A DNA stretch of 64,000 bases from Sedimenticola sp. (GCA_026992075.1 JALXAM010000058.1:50504-114503), one strand, 5' to 3'; positions 44,470-54,569 are shown, numbered from the stretch's first letter. The notes: generated by a model from the sequence alone, not told the origin. Made by a program: numbers and translations.

Positions 44470-46881
44470 TCATTGCGTTTCACCGGCCAGTCGTGCCTCC
44501 ACTTCCAGCACATGCCGGGTGGTGGCCAGTACGGTGTCCGGGTTGAGACTCATGGAGTCGATGCCGATCTCCACCAGGTACTCCGCCATCTCGGGATAGT
44601 CCGAAGGGGCCTGGCCGCAGAGGCCGGAATGGCGGTGGTTGCGCCGCGCCCCTTCCACCGCGAGGCGGATCATCTGTTTCACCCCGGGATCCCGCTCGTC
44701 GAAATCGAAGGAGACGATCTCCGAGTCACGGTCCACCCCCAGGGTGAGCTGAGTGAGGTCGTTGGAGCCGATGGAGAAGCCGTCGAAGATGCGGGCGAAG
44801 TCGTCGATGAGCACCACGTTGTTGGGGATCTCGCACATCACGTAGATCTCCAGCCCGTTCTCGCCGCGCTTGAGACCATTGCGCTCCATGGCCTCCAGCA
44901 CGCGTTCCCCCTCCTGCACCCGGCGGCAGAATGGAATCATCAGTTTCACGTTGGTGAGTCCCATCTCGTCCCGCACCCGCTTCATGGCCGCACACTCCAG
45001 GGCGAAGCCCTCGGCATAGGCGGGATGGGTGTAACGCGCCGCGCCGCGGAAGCCGATCATGGGATTGTCCTCGTGGGGCTCGAAATCGGCCCCGCCCAGC
45101 AGGCTGGCATACTCGTTGCTCTTGAAGTCCGACATGCGCACCACCACCGGCTTGGGCCAGAAGGCGGCGGCGATGGTGCCCACCCCCTCGGAGAGTTTGC
45201 GCACGAAGTAGTCGGCGCCATCCTCGTAGCCGGTGATGAGCGTCTCCAGGTCCCGGCGTACCCGGGCGTCCAGCACCCTTTCCGGGTGCAGCAGCGCCAT
45301 GGGATGTGCCTTGATGTACTCGTTGATGATGAACTCCAGCCGCGCCAGCCCCACGCCGTCGTTGGGCAGGAAGGAGGTGGCGAAGGCCAGATCGGGGTTT
45401 CCCAGGTTGATCATGATCCTGGTCCTGGGGCGGGGCAGGTCCGACAGATCGGTCTCGATCACCTCCCATTCCAGCTTGCCCCGGTAGACGCGGCCCTCGT
45501 CGCCACCGGCACAGGAGACGGTGACCACCTCGCCGTTGGGAATGGTCTCGGTGGCATTGTCGCAACCCACCACGGCGGGGATGCCCAGCTCACGGGCGAC
45601 GATGGCGGCATGGCAGGTGCGCCCCCCCCGGTTGGTGACGATGGCCGCCGCCTGTTTCATCACCGGTTCCCAGTCCGGTGTGGTGGTGTCCGCCACCAGC
45701 ACCTCGCCGGGAACGAACTCCTTGAGGTGGGCCACGTCGCGGATGTAACGGGCGTGGCCGGCGGCAATCTTGGTGCCGATGGCGTAGCCCCGCGCCAGCA
45801 CCTCACCCTCCTGCTTCAGGTGGTACTGCTGGAGAATGTGGCCTTTCTTCTGCGACTCCACCGTCTCGGGCCGGGCCTGCACCATGTAGAGCCTGCCGTC
45901 GATACCATCCTTGGCCCATTCCATGTCCATGGGCTTGTCGTGGCCGGCCTTCTCGCTGTAATGCCGTTCCACCTTGATGGCGTAGTCGGCCAGGGTGAGC
46001 ACGTCCTCGTCATCGATGCAGAATCGCAGCCGGTCGGCCTCCGGCACCGGCACGTTGCGCGTCATCTCCCGACTGCCGCCGGTGGCATAGATCATCTTGA
46101 TCTTCTTGCTGCCCAGATGGCGGCGCAGCACCGCACGGTGCCCCTCCAGGAAGGTGGGCTTGTGGACGTAGAATTCGTCCGGCTCCACCGCGCCCTGGAC
46201 CACGTTCTCCCCCAGCCCGTAGGCGCCGGTGATGAAGACGACGTCGCGGAAGCCGGTTTCGGTGTCCAGGGAGAACATCACGCCACTGGCGGCCAGATCG
46301 GAGCGCACCATCTTCATGATGCCGATGGATAGGGCCACCTGGAAATGGTCGAAGCCGTTGTCGATGCGGTAGTGGATGGCGCGGTCGGTGAAGAGAGAGG
46401 CGAAACAGCGCCGGCAGGCGTCGATGAGGTGTTCGTCGCCGCGGATGTTGAGATAGGTCTCCTGCTGTCCGGCGAAGCTGGCGGTGGGAAGGTCCTCGGC
46501 GGTGGCGGAGGAACGCACCGCCACGCTCAGCTCTTCACCATATTCCTCCTGCAGCTGGTGGTAAGCGATCAGGATCTCTTCGCGAATCTCGCCGGGAAGC
46601 GGTGCGCCATAGATCAGGGCGCGGGCCTTTGCGCCGCGGCGGGCCAGATCTTCCACGTCATCGGGGTCCAGCCCCTCCAGGGTCTCCCTGAGCTTTTCCC
46701 AGGCCCCCGCCTGGTTCAGTGTCTCCCGGTAGGCTTCCGCGGTCACCGCGAATCCGTTGGGGACCAACACTCCCTTGGGGGTCAGCTCCCGGTACATCTC
46801 CCCGAGGGAGGCATTCTTGCCCCCCACCAGGGAAACATCCTCGATGGAAAGCTCTTCGAACCAGCGGACGAATCGGGCCAT
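44470..46881 (-). CDS. ppsA: Phosphoenolpyruvate synthase
   Basis: 803 residues: N-terminal ATP-grasp domain (SLVGGKNASLGEMYREL), central phospho-His domain with GGRTCHAAIVARELGIPAVVG, and C-terminal PEP/pyruvate domain (GSNDLTQLTLGVDRDS, CGQAPSD). It converts pyruvate plus ATP to PEP and AMP. First gene of the minus-strand train running to the two P-type ATPases. Confidence 0.95.
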   Translation of the reverse strand: MARFVRWFEELSIEDVSLVGGKNASLGEMYRELTPKGVLVPNGFAVTAEAYRETLNQAGAWEKLRETLEGLDPDDVEDLARRGAKARALIYGAPLPGEIREEILIAYHQLQEEYGEELSVAVRSSATAEDLPTASFAGQQETYLNIRGDEHLIDACRRCFASLFTDRAIHYRIDNGFDHFQVALSIGIMKMVRSDLAASGVMFSLDTETGFRDVVFITGAYGLGENVVQGAVEPDEFYVHKPTFLEGHRAVLRRHLGSKKIKMIYATGGSREMTRNVPVPEADRLRFCIDDEDVLTLADYAIKVERHYSEKAGHDKPMDMEWAKDGIDGRLYMVQARPETVESQKKGHILQQYHLKQEGEVLARGYAIGTKIAAGHARYIRDVAHLKEFVPGEVLVADTTTPDWEPVMKQAAAIVTNRGGRTCHAAIVARELGIPAVVGCDNATETIPNGEVVTVSCAGGDEGRVYRGKLEWEVIETDLSDLPRPRTRIMINLGNPDLAFATSFLPNDGVGLARLEFIINEYIKAHPMALLHPERVLDARVRRDLETLITGYEDGADYFVRKLSEGVGTIAAAFWPKPVVVRMSDFKSNEYASLLGGADFEPHEDNPMIGFRGAARYTHPAYAEGFALECAAMKRVRDEMGLTNVKLMIPFCRRVQEGERVLEAMERNGLKRGENGLEIYVMCEIPNNVVLIDDFARIFDGFSIGSNDLTQLTLGVDRDSEIVSFDFDERDPGVKQMIRLAVEGARRNHRHSGLCGQAPSDYPEMAEYLVEIGIDSMSLNPDTVLATTRHVLEVEARLAGETQ

Positions 46882-47040
46882 GCAATACTCCTCCTGTGAC
46901 GGCTGTCCATGAGATCAACGGATCCCCATACAGATTCTCAAAGATGGCACCTCCGGGAGAAATTGCAACCGCCGATTCGCGCCATGTCAGATAGATGACA
47001 CCCGGGTAGCGGGCCGGGGACCATAAAGGAAGGGGGAGCT

Positions 47041-48354
47041 TCAGGAAGTTCCTTCCGTTGGCTTGCGGCGCTTCAGGGTACGTTGTGTGGCGACCCGGTA
47101 GAGACTCTCCACCACCAGGCTGGCGAGAAAGGTGATCCAGGTGGCATGGAAGGCCATGCGTGCGGTCTGCCACTGGTAGTGGAGCAGCACGCCGAAGATG
47201 GTCATCACCGACACCAGGGCCAGCAGCAGGAAAGGGCGGCTGCCCCCATACCGGTCCACCAGCCGGTAGTGGGACCAGATGACGAACAGGTAGATCACCA
47301 TGAAGACGGCGCTGGTGATGGAGGCGATGCCGTTGATATTGAACAGCAGGGCGAACACCAGGCCCAGCAGGGAGGTGATATAGAGCCCTTCCGGGGCGCT
47401 GAACCAGACCTTGCGCTCGAACACCCGGGGAAGTTCGCCCTCCCTGGCCAGGGCGTAGGCGATGTTGGCGCCTCCGTAGAGGGTGGCGTTCATGGCCGAG
47501 GCGATGGAGAAAAGGGCGCCAACGGAAACCAGCAGGTAGCCGAAGTGTCCCAGGAAGGGGCGGGAAGCCTCGGCCAGGGCGAAGTCGCTCGCCTTGCGCA
47601 GCTCATCCAGCGGCAGGTTGCCCACCGCCACGATGGCCACCAGCACGTAGATAATGGTGACGATGGCGATGCTCAGGTAGATGGCCCGGGGGACGTTGCG
47701 ATGAGGGTCCCGGATGTTCTCCGAGGCGTTGGTGATCAAGCCGAATCCCATGTAGGAAAGAAAGAAGACCGCGGTGGCGTCCAGCAGCCTGGGGCCCTGG
47801 TGGGCGTCGAACACAGGGCGGATCCATTCCGGTTTCACGCTCCAGATTCCCAGCACCACGAAAACCCCAAGTACCGCGATCTTCACCAGCACGATAAGGA
47901 ACTCGGCGCGTCCCACCGTCTTGGAGCCGAAGAAGTTGAGGGCGGTGAACAGGGTGATCAGCCCGGTTTCCACCAGTCCGGTAAGCAGGGGCGATGCGCC
48001 CAGTTCGAACAGAGGCAGGAAATAACCGGTGAAGCCCTTGGCGAACAGGGCGATGGAGACCACGTAGGTGAGCCAGGTGAGGATGCTCAGGGCGCCGGTG
48101 ACGGTGCCGTCACCCATGCCCCGCAGGATGAACTCCATGGGACCAGCGTTGGAGATGATGCGGGCGCCCAGGTGGGCGTAGGAATAGGCCACCAGAAAGG
48201 CGAGCAGGCCGGAAAACACGAACACCAGGGGCAGGTTGTGACCGGCGATCTCCGCGCCCAGTCCGAAGATGGAGAAGATGCTGGCGCCGATCATGCTGCC
48301 CACGGCCAGTGCCACCGCTTCCCAGAGCCCCATCTTGTCGCGTTCCTGTTTCAT
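47041..48354 (-). CDS. APC-family amino acid permease
   Basis: 437 residues with about twelve hydrophobic segments. VGSMIGASIFSIFG in the first helix is the amino acid/polyamine transporter signature; SYMGFGLITNASENIRDPHRNVPRAI follows in helix 6. Substrate unknown. It overlaps a SYLF-like gene by 4 bp. A 159-bp gap separates it from ppsA; that gap contains TGTCA-N6-TGACA at 46985-47000. Confidence 0.9.
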   Translation of the reverse strand: MKQERDKMGLWEAVALAVGSMIGASIFSIFGLGAEIAGHNLPLVFVFSGLLAFLVAYSYAHLGARIISNAGPMEFILRGMGDGTVTGALSILTWLTYVVSIALFAKGFTGYFLPLFELGASPLLTGLVETGLITLFTALNFFGSKTVGRAEFLIVLVKIAVLGVFVVLGIWSVKPEWIRPVFDAHQGPRLLDATAVFFLSYMGFGLITNASENIRDPHRNVPRAIYLSIAIVTIIYVLVAIVAVGNLPLDELRKASDFALAEASRPFLGHFGYLLVSVGALFSIASAMNATLYGGANIAYALAREGELPRVFERKVWFSAPEGLYITSLLGLVFALLFNINGIASITSAVFMVIYLFVIWSHYRLVDRYGGSRPFLLLALVSVMTIFGVLLHYQWQTARMAFHATWITFLASLVVESLYRVATQRTLKRRKPTEGTS

Positions 48355-48824
48355 GTTTCGATCGATGGGTTGGGAAGGAAGACCACGCGGTAGTAACCAG
48401 CACCTCCACCCACATTCACCCCGCCTCCTGCCATCTTCATGTAGGTGCGTTTGCCACTCTTGCGGTCCACTGCCACGCCGGCGCCAAAGCTGGTGGTGAT
48501 CATGAAGGACATCTTGCGGGTGTTGAATACCGCGTAGCCGGCCGCCTTTTCATAGGCTTCCCTGGCGCCCGGATTCCTGCCGAACAGCCGCTGCAGGGTA
48601 GCTGAGGCCATCTGGTCGATCTCCTTGCGGATATCGGCAGGTGACTTTTCTTTGGTTACCGCCCCCTTGGCGTCGTTCACCATTTCACCAGCGGCATCCA
48701 CCGTGTCCTCCGCCATCTTCTTGGTCTTGTCCCAGAGGCCAGCGGAAGCATATTGAGCTGCCGACAGCGCGAGCGCCAGGGAAATGGTCATGCCCCGAGG
48801 TTTGTGCATCGTTTGACTCTCCAT
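48351..48824 (-). CDS. SYLF/YSC84-like lipid-binding protein, C-terminally short
   Basis: 157 residues: signal peptide (ISLALALSAAQYASAG), helical region, then the SYLF core start (AREAYEKAAGYAVFNTRKMSFMI, GAGVAVDRKSGKRTYMKMAGGGVNVGGGAGYYRVVF). Family members usually carry about 60-70 more residues beyond this point. The stop overlaps the permease ATG, so the gene either is a natural short form or lost its end when the permease gene became joined. Confidence 0.78.
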   Translation of the reverse strand: MESQTMHKPRGMTISLALALSAAQYASAGLWDKTKKMAEDTVDAAGEMVNDAKGAVTKEKSPADIRKEIDQMASATLQRLFGRNPGAREAYEKAAGYAVFNTRKMSFMITTSFGAGVAVDRKSGKRTYMKMAGGGVNVGGGAGYYRVVFLPNPSIET

Positions 48825-48907
48825 GCAAATGGATTGGAAAGGGTGGAAACCCGGGGAGTGTATAGCATGGCTGCCCGTAAGGTAACTAAATCAGGGGAAG
48901 TCGATGG

Positions 48908-49185
48908 TTAGCCGATTTCCCCCAGCCAGGGAAACACTTTCAGCAGGAAGAGCAGACTGAGCCCTGCCACCGACCAGCTTTGGCGGGATGAGAACTTCCG
49001 TTCCCGTATCTCTTCCAGAGACTGGCTGCTTACAGTAGGAGAGATAGCCGGCTACAAGGGGTAGCACGCAGGGCGACAGCCTGGGTCTTGGGTAACTCTT
49101 CAAGGGACAGTGGCGCAGCATTCACGGACTGTGCCGGGAGCAGGAACAGGGTCAGCAACAGAATGATCGGTTTTCGAAAGTCCAT
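48908..49185 (-). pseudogene. Degraded CcdA/DsbD-like thiol-disulfide membrane protein
   Basis: Three reading frames in series give pieces of one protein. ATG 49185 starts a signal peptide (MDFRKPIILLLTLFLLPAQS, then NAAPLSLEELPKTQ). A second frame gives LSPCVLPLVAGYLSY, the conserved CPx motif of CcdA. A third gives SLEEIRERKFSSR and SVAGLSLLFLLKVFPWLGEI, then TAA at 48910-48908. Most internal helices are missing, so at least two frame changes and a large deletion have occurred. It follows the DUF4399 gene in the same direction. Confidence 0.68.
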
Positions 49186-49200
49186 GAGGGTTCCTTTGCC

Positions 49201-49626
49201 CTATCTCACCAATACCGTGATCTTGCGCGACATCAGGGGCGGATCGGTTGGCTCATGATCTTCGTCCCCCAGGATCAGCTGCAGGGTGTGTCTGCCCGGA
49301 GGCAGGCTCAGCACCGTTTCCGTTTCCCCATTGTCGAAATGGAGGCAATGTGCGTTGCGCGGCAGCGGCTCCTCCAGGTTTGGAGTGCCTGGGTAATCCA
49401 CCAGCAGGTGATGGTGCCCCGCCGTGTGGCGCCTTTTGTCCTTGGTGCCAGCAGGCACTATTCCATAGCCCTCTATTCCAAATTCGACCCGGTAGGGTAC
49501 CTGGATCACCTGACCATCCCGCAGGTTCTTGAAATAGACCCTGGCATCCTCGCCAGGAGAATGGGCCAGACCGGTGGCGGCGGTCAACGATGCCAGCCAG
49601 AGAACAGAAAACAAGCTTTTCTTCAT
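49201..49626 (-). CDS. DUF4399 domain exported protein
   Basis: 141 residues: signal peptide (MKKSLFSVLWLASLTAATGLAH removed) and a beta-rich domain with RVYFKNLRDGQVIQVPYRVEFG, TAGHHHLLVD and LPPGRHTLQLILGDEDH. The HHHLLVD and GDxxH segments are typical of DUF4399 and may bind metal. Starts 16 bp beyond a terminator and precedes the CcdA-like remnant. Confidence 0.85.
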   Translation of the reverse strand: MKKSLFSVLWLASLTAATGLAHSPGEDARVYFKNLRDGQVIQVPYRVEFGIEGYGIVPAGTKDKRRHTAGHHHLLVDYPGTPNLEEPLPRNAHCLHFDNGETETVLSLPPGRHTLQLILGDEDHEPTDPPLMSRKITVLVR

Positions 49627-49641
49627 GAATCACTCCTCGAC

Positions 49642-49666
49642 AAAAAAGGGGGCTCCTAAGAGCCCC
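49642..49666 (-). terminator. Rho-independent terminator after Met-rich operon
   Basis: Perfect 7-bp stem GGGGCTC / GAGCCCC with a 4-base loop, followed on the minus strand by a run of six T. It closes the three-gene operon that starts at 50792. Confidence 0.8.
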
Positions 49667-49772
49667 GAAAGTTTCCAGAAGGAGGATTGGCCAATTTGTT
49701 CAAGAGGCAGGTTCCCACCCGTCTACGCGAGGGGGATGCGTTACGGAATGGCGTCCTGCGATTCTTGTCGGC

Positions 49773-50087
49773 CTATTTTTGTTTTTGCAATTCCACCATC
49801 TGTTTCAGCAGGGCTTCGATATTGGCCATGTGCTGCTCCATGGCGAGCATGTGCTTCTGCATCCTCTCCTGCTTCTGTTTCATCATTTCCGGGCTCATCA
49901 TTCCCATGCCGCCCCCATGCATCATTCCACCCTTCATCTGACCTTGCTGCATGGGCATCTGGCCACCTTGCATCATCTGGCCCGATTTCATGGGCATGCT
50001 GCCGGAATGCTGACTCGTATCGGCCATGACGGGAAAGGATATGATGGCCGCCAGGGCGGAGGTGGCGAGTATTTTCGTTATCTTCAT
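49773..50087 (-). CDS. Exported methionine-rich protein, second of pair
   Basis: 104 residues: signal peptide ending at VMA, then a Met/Gln/Gly-rich stretch (SGSMPMKSGQMMQGGQMPMQ, KGGMMHGGGMGMMSPEMMK) and a helical tail (RMQKHMLAMEQHMANIEALL). Methionine-rich periplasmic segments are known to bind Cu(I) or Ag(I) in other proteins; a copper role here is inference. It lies in one operon with the two genes upstream. Confidence 0.8.
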   Translation of the reverse strand: MKITKILATSALAAIISFPVMADTSQHSGSMPMKSGQMMQGGQMPMQQGQMKGGMMHGGGMGMMSPEMMKQKQERMQKHMLAMEQHMANIEALLKQMVELQKQK

Positions 50088-50114
50088 TCGGTATTCTCCT
50101 GATCGTTCTATATG

Positions 50115-50432
50115 TTATTGAGCCGGTTGTCCGGAATGCATCGGCATCTGGCCGTGGTTCATGGGTATTTGGCCCCGATGCATGGGCACCTGGCCGTTGT
50201 TCATCTGGTTCCCCTGCATCATCTGTCCCCGGGGCATGGCGGGTATTTGGCCTGTACCTCCCTGGACCGGCTTCATCGGCATCCGGCCGGGTTGCATGGG
50301 CATCTGTCCCTGGCCGCCAGACATCGTTTGCCCCGATTGCATGGGCATTCCGCTGTTGGGGGACTCGTGGGCCGTGGCACTGAGGCTCGTGGCCGCAAGC
50401 AGGGCTATGCCCAATAATGTTTGCTTTCTCAT
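50115..50432 (-). CDS. Exported methionine-rich repeat protein
   Basis: 105 residues: signal peptide (RKQTLLGIALLAATSLSATA) and a low-complexity mature part built from degenerate repeats such as GQMPMQPGRMPMKP, GQVPMHRGQIPMNHGQMPMH. Nearly every repeat has a Met-Pro-Met core. The ATG at 50432 places the signal peptide at the N terminus; the longer upstream frame does not. Homologous in style to its downstream neighbour. Confidence 0.78.
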   Translation of the reverse strand: MRKQTLLGIALLAATSLSATAHESPNSGMPMQSGQTMSGGQGQMPMQPGRMPMKPVQGGTGQIPAMPRGQMMQGNQMNNGQVPMHRGQIPMNHGQMPMHSGQPAQ

Positions 50433-50504
50433 TAGCGTGCGGTCTCCTGAGCACATGATGGCGGGTTGTCGTGTCGGGACACGGCAACCCGCAGGGATGG
50501 ACGA

Positions 50505-50792
50505 TCAGTAGATTCCGTACCCTTCAGGGTCCTGATCGTGCAATGCGTTGCGCGCATCAACGCGCTCGGGCTGGGCATTGGGATTGGGAGTCACTTCCTC
50601 CGGATTGGCCAGATGGCTGCCATAGAGGTCTCCTTCTCCCTTTTGTGGGTCACCACCACGCTTGCCTTTGCTGTGGTCGATGAGCATGGATCCATAGAGA
50701 TCCTGATTGCCGGCGAAGTGTTCGTCGTGCGCCCAGGCGGCGGTGCCAGTTGCAAGCAGCGCGATGGTTGCGACGGTGATGATCTTCTTCAT
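50505..50792 (-). CDS. Small exported protein, first gene of sigma-54 operon
   Basis: 95 residues: signal peptide (KKIITVATIALLATGTAAWA) and an acidic, turn-rich mature part with two DLYGS repeats (GNQDLYGSMLIDHS, GEGDLYGSHLANPEE) and a PEGYGIY end. No family recognised. It lies 58 nt below the predicted start of a strong sigma-54 promoter and is followed by two methionine-rich protein genes. Confidence 0.75.
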   Translation of the reverse strand: MKKIITVATIALLATGTAAWAHDEHFAGNQDLYGSMLIDHSKGKRGGDPQKGEGDLYGSHLANPEEVTPNPNAQPERVDARNALHDQDPEGYGIY

Positions 50793-50860
50793 GGTACTTC
50801 TCCTGTCTTCCGTTGCTGAGGTTGATGGATCGAGCCAATCATGTGGCTTGCCAAGGAAGC

Positions 50861-50876
50861 TGCAGGAGTCGTGCCA
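50861..50876 (-). promoter_or_regulatory. Sigma-54 promoter for small exported/Met-rich operon
   Basis: The minus strand reads TGGCACGACTCCTGCA, a single mismatch to TGGCACGNNNNTTGCW. The start is predicted near 50850. An inverted repeat TCAATC-N7-GATTGA at 50976-50994, about 130 bp upstream, is a candidate activator site and overlaps the last codons of the sigma-54 regulator gene. Confidence 0.8.
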
Positions 50877-50975
50877 GTTTTCAAAAAAGATCATTGTCCT
50901 TATATTTCAGTTGGTTAGATATCGCAGGATGGTTTCAGGCGGTGCCTCACAGACATGAAAAGATATACGAATCGT

Positions 50976-52370
<1,395 letters not shown>

Positions 52371-52456
52371 GGCATGGACTCCTGGTCCGGGTCGGGCGGA
52401 ATGGTATATTGGATCCTTCTGTTCATGGGGCTTCGGCTTCTCCGGAGCAGGTCCGC

Positions 52457-53866
52457 ATGTCGATCCAGGATCTCATTCGACACCAGAAACCACTCACCGT
52501 TTCCCTGATCAGCTTCCTCTCGATGCTGGTGATCGTCGTCATCATCGGTCTCGCCGGGGGCAATCACATTGTCCAGTACCTTCAGGCGCAGCTGATGAAT
52601 CATGGCCTGGGGCACAACGAGGAGGTGCTCGATGGCGTCGCGCCTTTGCTGCTGAAGGGGCTTCAGGATAGCCGGCCGCGGGACCGGATCGTGGCCGATT
52701 TTCAGTCTTTCGCGGAGCATGCTCAACCTTTCGGGGTACGGCTGTTCCTCATCGACCGGCGTAGCGAACAGGTGATGGCCGACAGCGAGGCGCCGGAGCA
52801 GGTTCCCTTTCCGGTGGAGGATCTGTTGGGAACGCCGGCCCGCAAGCCCGACGGCACGCCGATCGCGGATCTGAGCCATTGGCAGGGACCTGCCTGGCGG
52901 GTCACGCCGAACGGCGCCATCGAGCTGATTTCACTGCGTCATGTCGACAGCGGCGGGGCGCAGTGGATGCTGGGCGTGAGCAGCGACCTCAGTGAACTGC
53001 TCAGTTTCATGGACGCGCTCCACCTGCATTTGGACACTGTACTGCTCATCACCTATGGCCTCATCGGCCTGCTGGGATTCGGGGTGCTGCGCTGGGTGGG
53101 GCGTCGTTACGAATCCAGCCTGGAGGAACAGGTGATCCAGCGCACCGACGAACTGGAAGCGGTGCACCAGAAGCTGTTGGAACAGGCGCGCCTGGCCACC
53201 ATCGGCCAGACCGCCTCGGTGCTTGCCCACGAGATGCGCAACCCGCTGGCCTCCATGAAACTGGCATTGTCGGGAATCCGCCGCAGCGAAAACCCGTCGG
53301 AACGGGAGCGCCAGCGGTTGGAGCTGGTGTTGGGAGAGGTGGACCGGCTGGAAGCCCTGCTCTCCGACACCCTGGAATATGTGAGGCCGGTACAAAAGGA
53401 CGAGGAGCCCATCTTCCTGGACCACCTTCTCGACCAGGTGCTGGAGCTGGAACATCCTTTGCTTGCGGAGCAGGGCATCGAGATTCGGCGGCAGCGGTGT
53501 GAATCCTGTCCCCCCCTGCGCCTGGACAGCTGCAAGATGCAGCAGGCGTTGCTGAATCTGGTGCGCAATGCCCGGGAGGCCACCCCTCCCGGTGGGCGGA
53601 TGGAGGTCTCGCTCCAGCAGCAGGAGGAGATGCTGCGACTGCGTATCCACAACCAGGGAGAGCCGTTGCCGCCGGACGTGGTTGCCCATGCATTCGACTT
53701 CTTTTTCACCACCAAGGCCCGGGGAACGGGTCTGGGTCTGGGGCTGGTGAAACGGGTGGTGGAGGAACATGGCGGCCGCGTGGAACTGCGCAGCGAAGAG
53801 GAAGGGGTGACGGTGGAGATCAGGTTGCCGGCAGGGGAAGCCGCCGATAGTTCTGGGCGCTCTTGA
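52457..53866 (+). CDS. Sensor histidine kinase (partner of second sigma-54 regulator)
   Basis: 469 residues: helix 1 (LTVSLISFLSMLVIVVIIGLA), a periplasmic sensor region of about 150 residues, helix 2 (TVLLITYGLIGLLGFGVL), coiled coil, HisKA with phospho-His about 258 in LAHEMRNPLAS, and HATPase (RIHNQGEPLPP, GTGLGLGLVKRVVEEHGG). The usual N-box Asn region is IHNQ. ATG 52457 starts just before the first helix. Divergent from its regulator with 86 bp between. Confidence 0.9.
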   Translation: MSIQDLIRHQKPLTVSLISFLSMLVIVVIIGLAGGNHIVQYLQAQLMNHGLGHNEEVLDGVAPLLLKGLQDSRPRDRIVADFQSFAEHAQPFGVRLFLIDRRSEQVMADSEAPEQVPFPVEDLLGTPARKPDGTPIADLSHWQGPAWRVTPNGAIELISLRHVDSGGAQWMLGVSSDLSELLSFMDALHLHLDTVLLITYGLIGLLGFGVLRWVGRRYESSLEEQVIQRTDELEAVHQKLLEQARLATIGQTASVLAHEMRNPLASMKLALSGIRRSENPSERERQRLELVLGEVDRLEALLSDTLEYVRPVQKDEEPIFLDHLLDQVLELEHPLLAEQGIEIRRQRCESCPPLRLDSCKMQQALLNLVRNAREATPPGGRMEVSLQQQEEMLRLRIHNQGEPLPPDVVAHAFDFFFTTKARGTGLGLGLVKRVVEEHGGRVELRSEEEGVTVEIRLPAGEAADSSGRS

Positions 53867-53886
53867 TGCACTGCCGGGCGCACCGT

Positions 53887-54258
53887 ATGATCCGGGCCAT
53901 GCCTTCCCGATTCCTCAAGTGGCTGGTCATCCTGTTGGCGCTGGCAAGCGTTCTAACTCCTATGGCCTTGGTCGCCGGCAGCCTTTCTGACACCGTTCCG
54001 GCCGAGGAGGTTGATGATCTGCCGGGGGAGAGGTTCTACGCGGAAGAGGAGTGCGGTGGATGTTGTGATTGTTGCGATACAGTCACCTGCATGGGTTTCG
54101 AGGCCTGCTGTGGCGCCCATTGCGCCTCTCCTGCTTTGACCGCGCCGGGGATCGTTCTTCGGTCTCCTTTGTACCAGTTGCTCGCCTTCACAAAATTCCC
54201 CGGTTCTTCGACGGAAACCCAGAGGATCCAACCCATCTACCGGCCACCCTGGCTCTGA
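53887..54258 (+). CDS. Cysteine-rich exported protein
   Basis: About 123 residues: signal/anchor segment (FLKWLVILLALASVLTPMAL), acidic stretch, then a dense Cys block ECGGCCDCCDTVTCMGFEAC, further C and GAHC, and a hydrophobic C-terminal part. Starts at 53866 (overlapping the kinase stop) or 53899 are also possible. The Cys block suggests metal or redox binding. No family recognised. Its position just after the kinase suggests co-transcription. Confidence 0.7.
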   Translation: MIRAMPSRFLKWLVILLALASVLTPMALVAGSLSDTVPAEEVDDLPGERFYAEEECGGCCDCCDTVTCMGFEACCGAHCASPALTAPGIVLRSPLYQLLAFTKFPGSSTETQRIQPIYRPPWL

Positions 54259-54372
54259 CTCCTCCCGAAGGTTCCTTGCTGGTCGTGCCATTCGCCAGAT
54301 CGTGCACGGCACTCCAGCTCTTCATTGCCGGTACCAGCCGGCCTCCTCACGTGTTTCGGATCCCTAGGGAAC

Positions 54373-54518
54373 CCCTGATAAAAGCCATCCTTGGCTTTAT
54401 CAGGGCGCGCTACGCCGCAAACGCGGTTTGCGGCTTGCTACAAAATCAATCGCTTACAGCGATCGATTTTGCCGGCACATCCTTGTGCCGGAGGAAGGCC
54501 CGAATTTTTCAGGCCTTC
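54373..54518 (+). repeat. Tandem-hairpin element, copy 1 (five stem-loops)
   Basis: The 311-bp gap 54259-54569 holds five consecutive stem-loops: CCCTGATAAAAGCC/GGCTTTATCAGGG (54373-54405, loop ATCCTT), GCCGCAAA/TTTGCGGC (54414-54434), AAAATCAATCGCT/AGCGATCGATTTT (54442-54470), CCGGCAC/GTGCCGG (54472-54491, loop ATCCTT) and GAAGGCC/GGCCTTC (54494-54518, loop around CGAATTTTTC). The last three match the order and loops of the element at the right edge with different stems. It lies about 50 bp upstream of the cytochrome c gene. Confidence 0.8.
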
Positions 54519-54569
54519 TCAAGAAACCGGGGGCGCTTCACCATGACCAGAATTCAGAGAGAAACGACC

